A stretch of DNA of 64,000 bases from Hymenopus coronatus (GCA_030762935.1 CM060881.1:96150001-96214000), one strand, 5' to 3'; positions 1-11,515 are shown, numbered from the stretch's first letter. The notes: generated by a model from the letters alone, not told the origin. Translations and numbers: made by a program.

Positions 1-87
1 AAGAAAAAGAAGGCCCCAAAGAGCCGATGATCTGATGACAACAGCAGTGAAGTACTAAAGGACTGCATTGAAAGGTTAGCAACCTAA
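1..87 (+). other. Lysine-rich, coding-like remnant at window edge
   Basis: Frame 1 from the first base reads a lysine-rich stretch (KKKKAPKSR), then one stop, then an acidic and polar stretch (SDDNSSEVLKDC) ending at TAA at 85-87. The composition is unlike the surrounding AT-rich repeats. It could be the end of an exon or a processed pseudogene running in from the left, or chance. No family is recognised. Confidence 0.2.
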
Positions 88-187
88 ATATAGGAAATGA
101 TGTGGTATTGATTTATTTCAGAGTAAAATTTTTATATCCCTTTGAATCTGATAAATGCTTATGTATCTGCTAGTGTAAGACCCAAAA

Positions 188-865
188 AGAAATCTGATGT
201 GTTCCATTCACATGACTTTCTCTACATCACAGTAACAAATTATTGTCAAAAAGCATATTCTTCTATTTACTTTATGATAATCAAGATAAACATTAGCAGA
301 TGTTTTCTTAATTATTCGCTTCCTTGTAAGTAGAAGAAAATAAGGGAATATACTAAGCTAAAACGAATGTCAAATCTCTTAGATGCTTTGCCATGTAGTT
401 GAAATGTATTTCTATGCAGGTCCAGGAGTTTACAACTTTCTGTGTGAGAAAAGTTTAAGTATTTTAAATCTGTAAATTATAACAAGGAATATCGCAGAAA
501 TGGTCAATTCCACAAAAAAAAAAAAAAACAGATATAACATAAATTGTGTGCTTTAATGTGATCTACATTTTTTTGTGTAGTAAGTTTCTTCTGTTTCTTC
601 TGGTTTACAGTTACACAAAATTCATTCAGAATAAAGAGATCTTTATAGGCTATTCCCAGAAAATTCAAGATATATATTTTATTTGCCATATAAATATATT
701 TAATACACCGTATTTTAATCAAAATCGTTAAAGCCTTTTAGAGAATATCAAAATGTTGAAAAATTTTTTCCATGTAAAGGATGGTTTGGGGTGGATGGGA
801 TTTTTCTCAAAATGTTTGTGTCGCATCTGTGGAAGTTACTAAACTTAAATACCAAGTTTACATCA
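188..865 (-). repeat. APR repeat, head-truncated
   Basis: The tail motif (GATGTGTTCCATTCACATGA read on this strand) starts at about 195. The element reads inward through the conserved middle blocks and stops matching at about 865, so the palindromic head is missing. A GC-containing CA microsatellite follows. Confidence 0.85.
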
Positions 866-941
866 TGTACACCATATTCGACCCATCAATACATAGTATT
901 ATATATTTTTATATAGTCACAGGCAAGCGCACGTGTGCGCA

Positions 942-1020
942 CGCACACACACACACACACACACACACTCACTCACGCACATGCTCACTCATGCACTCGC
1001 ACTCGCACTCTCTCTCTTCA
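942..1020. repeat. CA / CACT microsatellite
   Basis: About 14 CA dinucleotides at 942-969 pass into degenerate CACT, CACG and CTCT repeats up to about 1018. The tract makes long histidine/threonine or leucine open frames that are artefacts. Confidence 0.9.
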
Positions 1021-1038
1021 CACATTTTTCTCACTTAA

Positions 1039-2112
1039 ATAATCCTCTATGGAATAATAAGACTTATCAAATATGTTATAAGCTATTTTTAAAGCTTTTG
1101 GATGATGTGATAGTTTTATTTCAGGAGGAAGTCTATTATAGATGCATATACAATTGTATTTAAAACTATTTCTTCCTATGAAAGGCAATATGCAACTGTA
1201 ACCTTTTCCTGGTATTATGATGATGCATTTCTGAACTTTTACTATAGTTTTCCAAGTTTTTTCTCATTTGTTTAGTAATCTCATAAATATAGACACTAGA
1301 CAGTCATGATTTTCAGTTTTTTAAACCATTCCTTACAGCTAGTTTTTTTTTTCAGGTTCATCATTGTTCTAATTGCTCTCTATTGTATTCTGAATATTTT
1401 TATCACCCCCTACTGCTTCCCCATATTATTATACCATATGTAATTAAGGAATGATAATTTGAAAAATATGCTGCTTTTAAAGTATTAACATTTGTACACT
1501 GTTTAATTTAGAAATTTGATAACATATTTTATTTAAGTTTTTTTTTAATAAGGATTCAATATGTACCTTCCAATTTAAATGATACCCACCCAAATTCCTA
1601 GAAATTTTGTTTTTTGCATATAATTAATTATATTGTCATCTAACTTTACATTTGCGAAGTTTACAGTCTTGTTTATGTTGGAGTGCTAAAATTTGACTTT
1701 TTTTTTTATTTATAACCAATCTATTTCTCTGAAACCAATTACTTATTTGATTTAAACTATTTTTTATATTCCTTTTAAAATTTACTTCATCTCCCGCTGA
1801 GACCAAAATGCTGGTGTCTTCTGAAAATAGTTAGATTTTTATTGTATTGTTTAACCCCTGTGTGACTAGATCATTAATGTAAATAATAAACAACAGGACC
1901 CCAACACTGAGCCTTGCAGTACTCCACATTTGATTTTGGATGGATTTGATCAACTAGTCTTGATTTCATTAGGGTTTTCATCATAGTAATCAATTTCAGT
2001 GACTTGTTTTCGTGCTCTTAGATATGATTCCAACCATTCCTGTGCTCATTCAAGTATTATTTCAATTATTTTGACTGCTGTCTCTGCAAATTGGAGTTAT
2101 TGAAAGTGACTT
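1039..2112 (-). pseudogene. Non-LTR retrotransposon reverse-transcriptase relic
   Basis: Read on the minus strand, 1932-1896 gives KIKCGVLQGSVLGS, the fingers-palm motif usually CGVPQGSVLGP in non-LTR reverse transcriptases. At about 1830-1816 FSEDT stands where the catalytic FADDT box is expected, so one catalytic aspartate is changed to glutamate. Upstream SYLRARKQ-like residues and a downstream KTKFLGIWV segment (LGI/V motif) are in the right order. The C-terminal signature near 1160-1045 (NRLPPEIK..., YYSIEDYLS) is typical of the end of such polyproteins. Many stops and frameshifts interrupt it, and an APR copy abuts its N-terminal side. It belongs to a Jockey/CR1-like clade, not resolved further. 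It is dead; the direction and class are secure, the edges are approximate. Confidence 0.75.
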
Positions 2113-2160
2113 TAATTACTAGACTCCAGGTTTTATTGAGTAGTTTATTAATTTTGCATT

Positions 2161-3031
2161 TTTTTTTTTACTTTCTGTACACACACTTCGTATGAACATA
2201 GTGTGTAGAGAAGGCATGCATTCCACCCAAAAACTTGATGCCAAGATTACATTGGAAATACATATCTTAGGGTTCTTTGTATCTAAAGAAAACATTTTTA
2301 GAAAAAGATCCATGTATGTGTGTGTGTGTGTGGGTGGGTGTGTGAACATAATAACTCAAAAACAAAGGGTCCGTAAAATACCAAATTTGTATTTAAGTTT
2401 AGTATCTGCCAAGGATGCGACACAAAGTAATTGAAGAAAATTCCTTCACCCCAAAGTATCCTTTATATGGAAAATTTGTCGAAAACTTTGATTTTCTAAA
2501 AAATGACTCAAATGATTTTGATTAAAATACTGTAAATTAAAGATGTTTACATGACAACCAAAATGTATATCTTGAATTTTCTAGGAATAGACATCTTTAT
2601 TCTGGATGAACTTTACTAGATTTTACATAACTAGTAAGCCTTAAGAGATTGACGAAAACTTACAACACAAAAAATATAGATGTCGTTAAAAAACACAATT
2701 TATGTAATGGACATTTTTTTTAGGGAGTTGACCATTTTAGAGATATTCCTGGATACTGGTTTTAGTTTTAAAATACTTAAAACATTTTCATATATAGTAA
2801 TTTGTGAACTCCTGGCAATGCAAAGAAATGCACTTCATCCACATGGCAATCAGCTTTTAGAAGATTTGAATATTGCTTTATCCCATTATTTCCCTTCTAC
2901 TTACAAGAAAGTATTTCTGCTAATGTTTGTCTCGATTAGCATGAAGTAGATAGAAGCATAAACTTTTTAACAATAATTTGTTACAGAGATGCAGAGAAAG
3001 TCATGCGAATGGAGCACATCAGAATTTTTTT
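2161..3031 (+). repeat. APR repeat, near full length
   Basis: The head is at about 2169-2200 (TACTTTCTGTACAC...GTGTGTAGAGAAGG), the internal GT tract is at 2315-2342, and the tail ends at ..ATCAGAATTTTTT at 3031. The copy sits directly against the RT relic, so it inserted in or beside that LINE. Confidence 0.9.
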
Positions 3032-4515
3032 CTTCTGTTTTATTCAGGTTTTATCAGGATGTATCAAAAACCTATTTTGTTATGTTAGCAATTCTGCTGA
3101 ATAAAAATGAATTATTTTACTTCTAGATCAAATTCTTTACTAAAATTTCAGAAGCATAGGTATGTATAGTTTATGCAAAAGTTTCATTAACATTTGAGAA
3201 CAAGCCATGCCCATTCAGATCTCATTTCTAGCCACTATTGTCTCTGCATATGCCCATTTAATGCAGTCTCTGTAAGATAGCTTGTTTTTGAAATTGAGCT
3301 AGGTACAAATTTTCTTAAACATAATATTTATTTACTATCATTATAAATATAATAGGAATACACCCAGTTATAGCATTGCTTATTATTTTATGCTAGAGTC
3401 TAAATTAAACATGTTTAACTTGTTTCAGAAACAGCAACATACATGCTGAACACCTCACGTGTCAATGCTGCATTTGTTAAAATGACTATTTCTGGAATTC
3501 TGCTGTATTTGTTTTATTAAATATGTTTATTATCTTTAATGAATTAGGTACTGTTATGAATTATTAATTGACTATGTTTTGAATGAAATATAAACTACAT
3601 GTTTTAGATCTGTGAATGTGGGTTTTTGTAGCAAGGATAAAGTTAGAAATGTAACAATGTAGGTAGGTAGGAAAAATTATAGTATTATTGCCAAACAGTA
3701 TGATCACCCAGCAATTCAGTATTGTAACCTACCACCAAGACATCACCCATGCTATTATAATTAATATACACCTTGATATACCTTACTTACATATTTATTG
3801 GTAATTTAATTATGTAACCTAAATACGAAAACCAGAAGCAATCTTAAAGAGTGTAAAACCGCATTACAGGCCTAATTAAGGGAAGATTTTCATATGATGA
3901 ACAAAATAGAAATTGTTAAATGTTCATAATTTATTAACATACTGAACTATGTAGTTTTAAATACAATAGTTACTTTCTGATTCTCTTTTTTATCTGCAAG
4001 AATAGTAAACAAAAAATTCATTAAGTGAAATTATAAAATCTTTTGTCTGAATTTATGCAAGTCTTTACAGTGGACAGTACTAGCAATTTCCATGATAATT
4101 GAACAATGTTAACAATTTCAACTTCCGAATATGTAGACCTCAATAGTGCCCTACCAAAATTACTCACCCTGAACCTCTTAGGCAAATCTAAGGATTCATC
4201 CGCTCGGAGAAGGTGGCTTCCCATTTATACCATTGGAGGGTAGCACACTTCCTTTGCAGAGATGCTGTCTGGATAGGGAGGGTTGAAACTGATGCACATA
4301 TAAACAAAATATTAAAAAAAAAATAAATAAATAAATAATTAATAGGTTTCCTCAGTGAAACCATTTTGATTAATATCAACCACACTCATGGAAATTTTAA
4401 ACTTTTGCATACTTTAAGTTCTCTACTAAACTACATTAGGAGTTAAGTACAACTAAGTACCAATAGTTTTGTTTCCCATAGCATTTTTATTTATTTAATG
4501 TATTTAATTACCTTC
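3032..4515. other. Unassigned AT-rich sequence
   Basis: I see no coding, RNA or repeat signature across about 1.5 kb. Short local features are a GTAGGTAGGTAG run near 3660 and an AAATAAATAAATAAAT stretch at about 4320-4338. This may be single-copy DNA or an old repeat. Confidence 0.5.
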
Positions 4516-4519
4516 AGTT

Positions 4520-4790
4520 GTTTTGTTGCCCTCGGTGCTGTAGTGGTTACCATGGTAGTCTCCTGTGCCCAAGGTTGTAGGTTCAAATTGCAGAGGGCAA
4601 TACATTTTTTTCAGGCATAAAATCCTTACCGTGACTTCCTTAGGAAGGGAAGTAAGTTCCATGTCATAGAATTACGGCATGTAAAAGAACCTCAAGCCTG
4701 ATAAAAATACCTCAGAGCAAAATGAAGTGGTCTTCTTCACCCAACATAGAGTGAGGCACTGAAAACAGCATCCCTAATATATAACTCCAT
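4520..4790 (+). mobile_element. SINE-A, tRNA-headed repeat
   Basis: A tRNA-like head has A-box-like GCTGTAGTGGTTACC and B-box-like GGTTCAAATTGC near 4575-4592. It is followed by the body CATTTTTTTCAGGCATAAAA, CTTAGGAAGGGAAGTAA and CGGCATGTAAAAGAACCTCA. The same body occurs at 13109-13335 (+) and 43655-43850 (-), which makes it an interspersed family. Confidence 0.75.
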
Positions 4791-5012
4791 TTTATTTTTT
4801 TTCAGTTGTTTTTACTATATATTTTTAGCAGATTCTCATCTTTGTTCTTCATACACCTACACAAGAATTTCAATACTCTCTCTAGAATTACTCATCTTCT
4901 TCTTGGTCCTCCTAATTTTACCATTGTAGAATTCTACCACTGGCATTGCTCTGCTTAGCTATAAAATCTCTTTACAGAACATAGAAATTTTGTATAGGAA
5001 GGAAAACAGAAC

Positions 5013-5650
5013 AATTGGATGTGTTCCATTCACATGATTTTCTTTACCTTCATCTCTATAATAGATTGTTAAAAAGCTTATTCTTCTGTTTAGTTCATGA
5101 TAATCGAGATAAATATTACCAGAAATTCCTTTTTGTAAGGCTAAAACGATAGTCAATTAATCTTTTAAAAGCTGGTTGCCAAGTGGATGAAATCCGTTTC
5201 TTTATATTGTAAGGGGTTGACAAATTCCCGTATTTTAAAACTGAAACCAATAACAAGAAATATCTAAAAAAATGCAACTCTACAACAAAAGTGTATATGA
5301 CATAAATTGTGTGTTTCAACGAGATCTACATTTTTGCACTAAGTTTTGTTTATCTCTTACGGTTTACTATTTATGTAAAATCCAGGAAAATTCATTCAAA
5401 ATAAAGAGGCCTTCAAAGGATATTCCCAGAAAATTCAAGATATGCATTTTATTTGTTACATAAATATAATTAATATTTGGCACTCCAGTCAAAATCGTTA
5501 GAGCCAGTTTTGAGAAAATCAAAATTTTTGGGGCATTTTCCTGAACATTTTCTTGCCTCATCCTTGGAAGATACTAAACTTATATACCAAGTTAGGTATT
5601 TTATAAACTTTTCCTTTTTAAGTTATCGTGTTCACAGACAAACGGACAGG
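5013..5650 (-). repeat. APR repeat, head-truncated
   Basis: The tail starts at GGATGTGTTCCATTCACATG (about 5019). The middle blocks run to the GTGTTCACAGACA segment near 5640, where the match breaks off at a different repeat. Confidence 0.85.
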
Positions 5651-5718
5651 AGTTCCCGTGTGTAGGACAGGAGGGGGACAGGTAGAGTCATTGCATTTTT
5701 CAGTCTGACTCTACCTAT
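5651..5718. repeat. Inverted-repeat fragment shared with 44.4 and 44.7 kb
   Basis: The segment GTGTAGGACAGGAG..AGGTAGAGTCA also occurs near 44450 and 44735. Here AGGTAGAGTCA is followed, after a short loop, by TGACTCTACCT, so the segment can fold on itself. Confidence 0.5.
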
Positions 5719-6075
5719 TCAAAGATGTCTTTCTTTCCTTCCCTGTTTACCCTCGTATGCAGGACTTACAAGCCTGTCAGACGCCTGTGGAGGTACAGAA
5801 GCTCTGGAACAGAGAAAAGCCATGATGGGCGATGAGCCTGATGCTTGGTATAAAAGTGAGGAAGTAGATGCTATGATATGACGGTGAAATGGATGGCAGG
5901 ACAGATTATTATAGAGCATTTCGTGGAATTAATGGAGGAGTAATCGGAGAATCCGGAGAAAACGCGCCCAGACGCCACTTAGCCCACCACCAATCGCACA
6001 TGCGTCTCCTGGGATTGAACCCGAGTCTAAGCAAGAGGAGAGCGGTCTAACCACTCGGCCACTGCCCGACAAGTA
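5719..6075 (-). mobile_element. SINE-B long variant, tRNA-headed
   Basis: On the minus strand the head reads GTGGCCGAGTGGTTAGACCG with a B box GGGTTCAATCCC (about 6009-6022). This resembles a class II tRNA (Ser/Leu type). The downstream block GGAGAATCCGGAGAAAAC and the far part (GAAATGGATGGCAGGA) match a second long copy at 60815-61110. Confidence 0.75.
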
Positions 6076-6327
6076 ATTCGAGAGACTCACACTGGCGAAG
6101 ATCCGGAATCCGCGGTCCTTTTGTTGGTCGCTGATTTTACGAGGTAGCGGGAGCAGAGGGGAAAAAAAGAACTCGCTCGCCTGTCTTTCCGATGTGTTTC
6201 CTTCTTTGAGACCCTCAGCCATCCATTATGGTGAAAGGGATCTAATTTACTGCGAACTAGCTGAATTATTAAACAAAACACAGTGCTCGTGCATGAACTC
6301 TGGGATCTTCAAAAAGGAATGAAATCT

Positions 6328-6348
6328 CAGCAGCAGCAGCAGCAGCAG
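6328..6348. repeat. (CAG)7 microsatellite
   Basis: Seven CAG units lie immediately beside a minus-strand LINE-tail-like segment. They could be the simple-repeat 3' tail of that element. Confidence 0.9.
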
Positions 6349-6520
6349 CTTTATTCGTTCTGTGGATCATAATTACATGATATAGAACACGTCAAAATAT
6401 TACAAAAAAATTTACAGAAAATTACAGAAAAAAAATATTCACTATATACAATATTTATATATGTTTAACTCTAAAAATGTTTATAATGATATATCTAGAG
6501 GCAATAATTTTAGTATAATT
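6349..6520 (-). mobile_element. LINE 3' tail fragment
   Basis: The sequence TTTATTCGTTCTGTGGATCA..GAACACGTCAAAA resembles the segment at 6825-6850 (AAACACGTCAAAAGTTTTAC), which belongs to a minus-strand LINE 3' region. This would be a second 3' end of the same family. No coding remains. Confidence 0.45.
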
Positions 6521-6598
6521 AGTTACGCAAATGATACCACTGCACTAAGTTGAACTAATACCATCAAATTCAGTACTCATTCATTAATACAGAGTATT

Positions 6599-6823
6599 TT
6601 GAGTTGAATAAACTGAAAGAAAATGCTGAAGAAAAAAAAAACCAAAGTTATGTTATTTGATCTAGGTGGTAGAAATGAAATGAAAGAAATTAATTTTCCT
6701 AAGGTTAAGCAGACTCTAACATATCATCCCTTATTAGGGTTAACAATAGACAGTAGGCTATTCTGGTCCATACATACTAATAATGTTTATCATAAAATTA
6801 GTCCATATATCTATTCTATTTAA
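6599..6823 (+). pseudogene. LINE reverse-transcriptase fragment
   Basis: The plus-strand frame reads KKTKVMLF, then GLTIDSRLFWSIHTNNVYHKI. This follows the order KTKxMxF ... LGxxIDSxLxWxxHIxxVxxKI seen just after the catalytic box of non-LTR reverse transcriptases. It stops abruptly at about 6823, where sequence of the opposite orientation begins. It is a short relic of about 70 codons. Confidence 0.6.
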
Positions 6824-7290
6824 ACACGTCAAAAGTTTTACAAGTATTTCCAGTTTGTCAATGTTTATAAATAATATATACAAGTGATATAAATTAATGA
6901 TTAAGCTATTGCATAAGAATACTATATAAAACATATTAAACATACATATAAAAACTTATAAAAACATTCATAAATTTCTTAAAAATTAATTTTTAAAACA
7001 TTCATGATATTCTTTTATATTATAGAAACAATGCAATAAAAGAAATTTTTAAGAGAAATTTTAAATGTGTGCAGTGCAGGTATTTGCTTAAGGTAATTAG
7101 GTAATTTACTATAAAGCTGGAGGCCAGTATATACAAAACTTTTTTCAAATGAACTTGTGCTATGTATTATTACATGAAGTTGATCTTTTTTTCTAGTACC
7201 ATAAGAATGTACCTGTGAGTTTGTTGTGTACGTACTAAGATTGCTTTTTATAAAACTGCTGTATATTAAGGTGTGTAGTGTACTTCATGC
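6824..7290 (-). pseudogene. LINE C-terminal and 3' region fragment
   Basis: Minus-strand translation of about 7215-7060 gives HSYGTRKKDQLHV, then SFEKSFVYTGLQLYSKLPNYLKQ and a FKISLKNFF-like end. This is the conserved C-terminal block (YxTRxKxxL ... GxxLYNxLP) of CR1/Jockey-like ORF2 proteins. The lower-coordinate half is AT-rich 3' untranslated sequence. Together with 6599-6823 it suggests an inverted join of two copies of one LINE family. Confidence 0.65.
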
Positions 7291-7540
7291 CTCAATGTGG
7301 TCGGCTTGCTCTTCTTCCGAAGTTGCGAAAGGAGGAGTCAATCGCGCGCGTACTAGCTAGACCTGTATGCACCCAGCTAAGCTCTGCAAACAGTGGAGAC
7401 TTCAACTAGGCCGCCAAAAAGTGACGACCATTTTGCAAATACCCATACAAAATAGAGTAGTACATAATAAGCATACAAAATAGAGTATGGACGGTAAACA
7501 AAACCGTTAGAGGAAAATAAATACTGAAACATTTACCGCG

Positions 7541-8065
7541 TAAAATGGTGTTGAGATGGAGAAGGATTTCACTTGAAGATCGCTGAAACCGAGCGGAATG
7601 GCTCGGGCGGATTTGTTTGTGGCCCACATTTGGGATGCCCCATGGTTCTCTTTGGGGGTTTCCCCGAGTCGCCAAGCAAATGCTGGGGAGGTTTCTTTCA
7701 CTTCCCTAATTTCCTGTCACTCAATGTCGTTTCCATTGTAATTTCATTCATCCTTCATCCCGTTGGTTTCTTTGAAGGTTGAAAGTATCAAAGATGGTGC
7801 TCAATGCAGCGCGGCAGGGGAAAAGATGCACATTGTGAATCTGTCTCCGACTTCGACCGGCTGCCGGGATGAAAAATGCCCCTGGTGGAGAAGTTTGACC
7901 CTTTAGGTCGAGTTCCTGGTCTGCCTGCTTCTGAAAACCGCAGGGGCCCGTCATTGCTGCATGTCTTCCGATCGTTCGGTGTATCCTCTCAGCCCACTCC
8001 CCGGGGGCGCAGGTATAAAATCAACTTAAGGTTAGGTGTCGAGTACCCTATTCCTATTCCTGGAA
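7541..8065 (+). mobile_element. SINE-C, long composite repeat
   Basis: The key blocks are CCCCGAGTCGCCAAGCAAA, then GCTGGGGAGGTTTCTTTCA, TTTGAAGGTTGAAAGTATCA, and GCAGCGCGGCAGGGGAAAAG, ending near CCCCGGGGGCGC (about 8000). The same order occurs at 40665-41205. It is clearly more GC-rich than its surroundings. The tRNA-like head is weak in this copy. Confidence 0.75.
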
Positions 8066-8240
8066 TCTGCTGGACTTAAATACTTTGGTATTTAGCTTAC
8101 ATACATATTTTTTTGTTGAGTTATTGTTCACACACGCGCACACACATATAAAAACACACACATTTCTGAAGAAATTGATATCGAATTTTGGGTTGGATGC
8201 AATACTTTCTCTACCACCAGTAGGTAAATAATGTGTGTGT

Positions 8241-8241
<1 letters not shown>

Positions 8242-8276
<35 letters not shown>
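8242..8276. repeat. (GA)17 microsatellite
   Basis: An uninterrupted AG/GA dinucleotide tract lies at the junction between a minus-strand SINE-C copy and the sequence upstream. It may derive from the SINE tail. Confidence 0.95.
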
Positions 8277-8278
<2 letters not shown>

Positions 8279-8600
8279 TTCCGGAGCGGGTCCCACCCTG
8301 CAGCCACCTAGGCTTATTTTGGATCAGACCCCAGAAGGTTTGGATGTTAGAGTATAATCGACGGGCGGTCGAACCCGGACCGCAGTGAAAGAGCCACATG
8401 GAGCATTTTCTTACCTTCATCTATGCGCCCAGGATCTCACAGACGACTCCAACGCCTCCCCGCCACAGAGGCCAAAGCGCATTCACTACCACTGCAGTCC
8501 TTTCCGACACTTACAAACCTGAAAGAGACCGAATGGATGAAAGGAAGATGAAATGAAGGGACAAGAACACTATGAATGAAATGGGTTGGGTAAAGTGATC
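8277..8600 (-). mobile_element. SINE-C relative, 3' half
   Basis: It shares CGGGCGGTCGAA, CAGACGACT..AACGCC and GAAAGAGACCGAATGGATGA with the fuller minus-strand copy at 28905-29375. The tRNA-like head is missing. Confidence 0.65.
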
Positions 8601-8735
8601 CTTAAATGCCGACGTTTCGCCTCACTATGTGGGCTTGTCCTCTCTTCACCTGGCAACTGTCATATAGAGAAGACAAGACCTGATGAAGCCCCAATAAACG
8701 TCTGCAAGAAATTCAGCTAAGTCTCGGCCTTTCCG
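8600..8735 (-). other. Possible retroelement tail with GAAACGTCGG motif
   Basis: On the minus strand the sequence contains GAGGCGAAACGTCGGCAT. A GAAACGTCGG motif also occurs at 15338-15350. Such tails recur downstream of some arthropod retroelements, from memory. No coding sequence is seen, so the assignment is weak. Confidence 0.3.
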
Positions 8736-9054
8736 GAAGACCTAGACGCTATAATGGATTGTTATTGAAATATAATTTGAAGATGGATTTAATTGTAATT
8801 TTATAAAGGTTATCAAAAATAATAAATAAAATTAAAACAACAAATTCTAATCTTAATAAAGTTATTAATAAATGCTTACATTTCTGAAAGTACTAAGAAA
8901 GCTGTTTACGAATGTGTATTCTTACGGAATAATATTGCCTTCGGAAAAGTAAAACTTCAATTTAGATCTGATGAAACAGCGCTCATGCCTGACCATGCCA
9001 GGGTTGATATGAATAGAGAAATTGTCACGACTGCATGTGTATTTATGTTCCTTG
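8736..9054. other. Unassigned AT-rich sequence
   Basis: No coding, RNA or clear repeat signal is visible. Confidence 0.5.
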
Positions 9055-9125
9055 GCTCATAGAGCTCTAAGTTAATCTACATTTGTCTTCTTAGGATAAG
9101 GGGAAAACTCATCCTAACTTGGACC
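9055..9125 (-). mobile_element. SINE-D fragment
   Basis: CATTTGTCTTCTTAGGATAA followed by GGGGAAAACTCATCC matches the body of SINE-D at 15645-15690 (-) and 28480-28530 (+). Only this middle piece survives. Confidence 0.6.
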
Positions 9126-9142
9126 GCTTGATTGTGATATTT

Positions 9143-9205
9143 TAGTTTGGGGTTGCAAATTTTCTTGAAAATAGTTGTGTCGCATCCTTGGAAGATACGG
9201 AACTT
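9143..9205 (-). repeat. APR fragment (middle block)
   Basis: TTTGGGGTTGCAAATTTTCTTG and GTCGCATCCTTGGAAGATA are the APR block that normally lies about 250 bp from the head. It is joined directly to the tail of the next APR copy. Confidence 0.75.
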
Positions 9206-9939
9206 AAAAATCTGATGTGTTCCATTTACATGTTTTTCTCTACATATTTGTAGGTAACAAATTGTTGTTAAAAAGCTTACTCTTCTATCTACTTTATGCC
9301 ATTCCGGACATTAGCAGAAATAGTCTTATTGCTTGCTTCCTTGTAAGAAAGGAAGTTGGGGAGCACAATACTCAATTCATTTAAAAGCTAGTTGCTATGC
9401 AATTGAAATCCTTTTCTTTGAATACCAGGAATTTACAAGTCCTCGTATGAGAACATTTTAAAACCGAAACCAATAACAAGAAATATATCGAAAACGGTCA
9501 ACTGCACGAAAAAATGTATATGACTTAAATTGAATGTTTTAACGAGGTCTACATCTTTTGTTACTGCGTTTTTCTCTATCTCTTACGGTTTTTCAGTTAT
9601 ACGAAAGTCATCCGGAATGAAAAGATCTTCAGAACCTATTCCCAGAAAATTCAAGATACAGGTACATTTACGATCGTTAGAGACATTTATGATAAACTTT
9701 TCGATTTTTTCCATGTAAAGCATAATTTAGGGTGGGGGAGTATCCTGGAAAACTTCTTGTCGCATCCTTGATGCTAATTAAATAACACATACACACGGAC
9801 ATTTTTCTAAAAATGCCTTTTTTGGATTTAGAGGTCTCAAAACACGTATTTAGGGTGAAATCTCGGTAACATATTTTTGGGTGGGACACAATAGCTTCTC
9901 TATACATTATGTACAAAGTACATGTAAAGAAAGTAAAAA
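9206..9939 (-). repeat. APR repeat, nearly complete
   Basis: The tail is at about 9211-9240 and the head ends at GTAAAGAAAGTAAAAAG (9939). A short deletion removes the GT-tract region. Confidence 0.85.
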
Positions 9940-10068
9940 GGAGGAATGAAGAAACCTCCCTAGCATTCGCCTACTGACCCTGGGTCAAAGAGGTCGGCGG
10001 TGGTAATCGAACTCATGGCCTCTCGAATGCTAGTCCCAGAATATATGTCTGAGCCACCTGGCTAGATT
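9940..10068 (-). mobile_element. SINE-C head fragment
   Basis: GAAGAAACCTCCC, GCATTCGCCTACTGACCC and AGAGGTCGGCGGTGGTAATCG match the minus-strand copy at 29270-29365. They end in a tRNA-like head (CTCGAATGCTAG..CTGAGCCACCTGGCTAG). Confidence 0.65.
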
Positions 10069-11515
10069 AGGAAATAGACACAGAAAATATCAATACTAAA
10101 AATCCTTTTTATCAGAATTTCAAATGCTCCTGGAATGACTATATTCTCGCCAGTTGCATCATGTCCTTTCAGGGGGGGGGGGGGAAAACCTGGTGCACGG
10201 ATGTAACAACGGTTACTGCAACAAAGAAATGGATTGCCAATTTATTGCAACATGGAATACAAATGGATGTTGCTTGCGCCCGTGACGCAGGTAACAAAAA
10301 CTGGAAACAATAATGGATGACAGCTGGTGAACATTGTGTTGCAATAAAACTGGACTACACCGTGAGGACTGACCGCAAATAACCGGGGAGGGGGCACCAG
10401 GTGATTGCAAATCAACTCCAGAGGGTCGTTAAAGGTCATCGCTATGTTGTTAATTTCCCGCTTGCTGATAGACAAGCCGAGCCAGCGAGTGTTCGAACTG
10501 AGTACATTTAGTCGCGTTTACTCCGCGATGATAGCTACTTTGCATGGAAACAAATCATTTACTTTCCTTCCGCTGTTTTTAATAGTATTTAGTTTCCTTA
10601 TCAGCAAGAAGTTAGAGAAAGCTTTAAGTTCTATTTGATACAGAGATTTTGATATCAATTGAATCCCAAAAAATCATATTTAGAAACTTGACCGTATGTT
10701 TATGTGTAAGTATGTGCTTAACACCAATTCTTACTAGATACGGCATCATAGGCGATGAGTATCGATAATACTCGAAATGAAATGGTAATTTGTAAAAGGA
10801 AATTTGGGAAAGAGACATTCCAAATTAAAATCATGGTGGCCGCGCATTAGCTACCCAGCCGGCAACAAAGCGAACGGAATCTTTGAAACCTAACTACATA
10901 CTAACCGATTTGGATTTGAACCGCACACCTCCCACAATTTATTTTTATAGCTCAGCCCCGGTGTTGGCATTTAGTGTGTGTGCGTGTGTGTCTGTAGCAT
11001 ATTATTCTAAAATGAAAGTCCGATATACAATTTGTACCTAGATACCTTTTAAGCCAAAGAAGCCCAACCTCTTCTCTTACGACCTTAAGGCATCGCATTG
11101 GCTTTGATCTCGTGTTTATAGTCGATTATTCATGGTAGTGAATAAACCATTACTTCACTCACTCACTCACTCAGTGAAAGTTGATCGCTATGGCATGTTT
11201 CAGTCTAACCTGGCGTTAAAGAGGTTTGTTTGTGACGCCATGAGCACATAAATGCGGCATAGCTCCGCGAACAATGCGTCCCCTCTATCGGTTAAGGTTG
11301 GTCATCACTAGTTTCAGCATTCAATTTGAAATTTCCAAGATGGTTCCTAAACCCCAAAATGCTGTTTACATGGAATCATTTTCGTAATTTGTTAAAATAT
11401 AACTTTAGCAATTAATTAAAGTGTAACATATTTTATATGTTAATGCAACAATTTAAATTCAATGGATTTTCTGTGAACTGCTCTTTGTGCTGATCGAAAA
11501 CGTTATGCAATCCTA
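10069..11515. other. Unassigned sequence with local structure
   Basis: No gene is recognised. A run of 14 G lies at 10171-10184. ACCTGGTGC (about 10189-10197) and GCACCAGGT (about 10394-10402) form short inverted repeats about 200 bp apart. A degenerate tRNA-like minus-strand head (GATTTGAACC near 10911) suggests an old SINE at about 10840-10940. A GT tract lies near 10974-10992 and a CTCA tetranucleotide tract at about 11155-11172. Confidence 0.5.

Noticed and set aside
933..1038. Histidine/threonine-rich frames
   Set aside because: They are translations of the CA microsatellite.
10189..10402. MITE defined by ACCTGGTGC inverted ends
   Set aside because: The inverted match is only 9 bp, no target duplication was found and no second copy was seen in the window.
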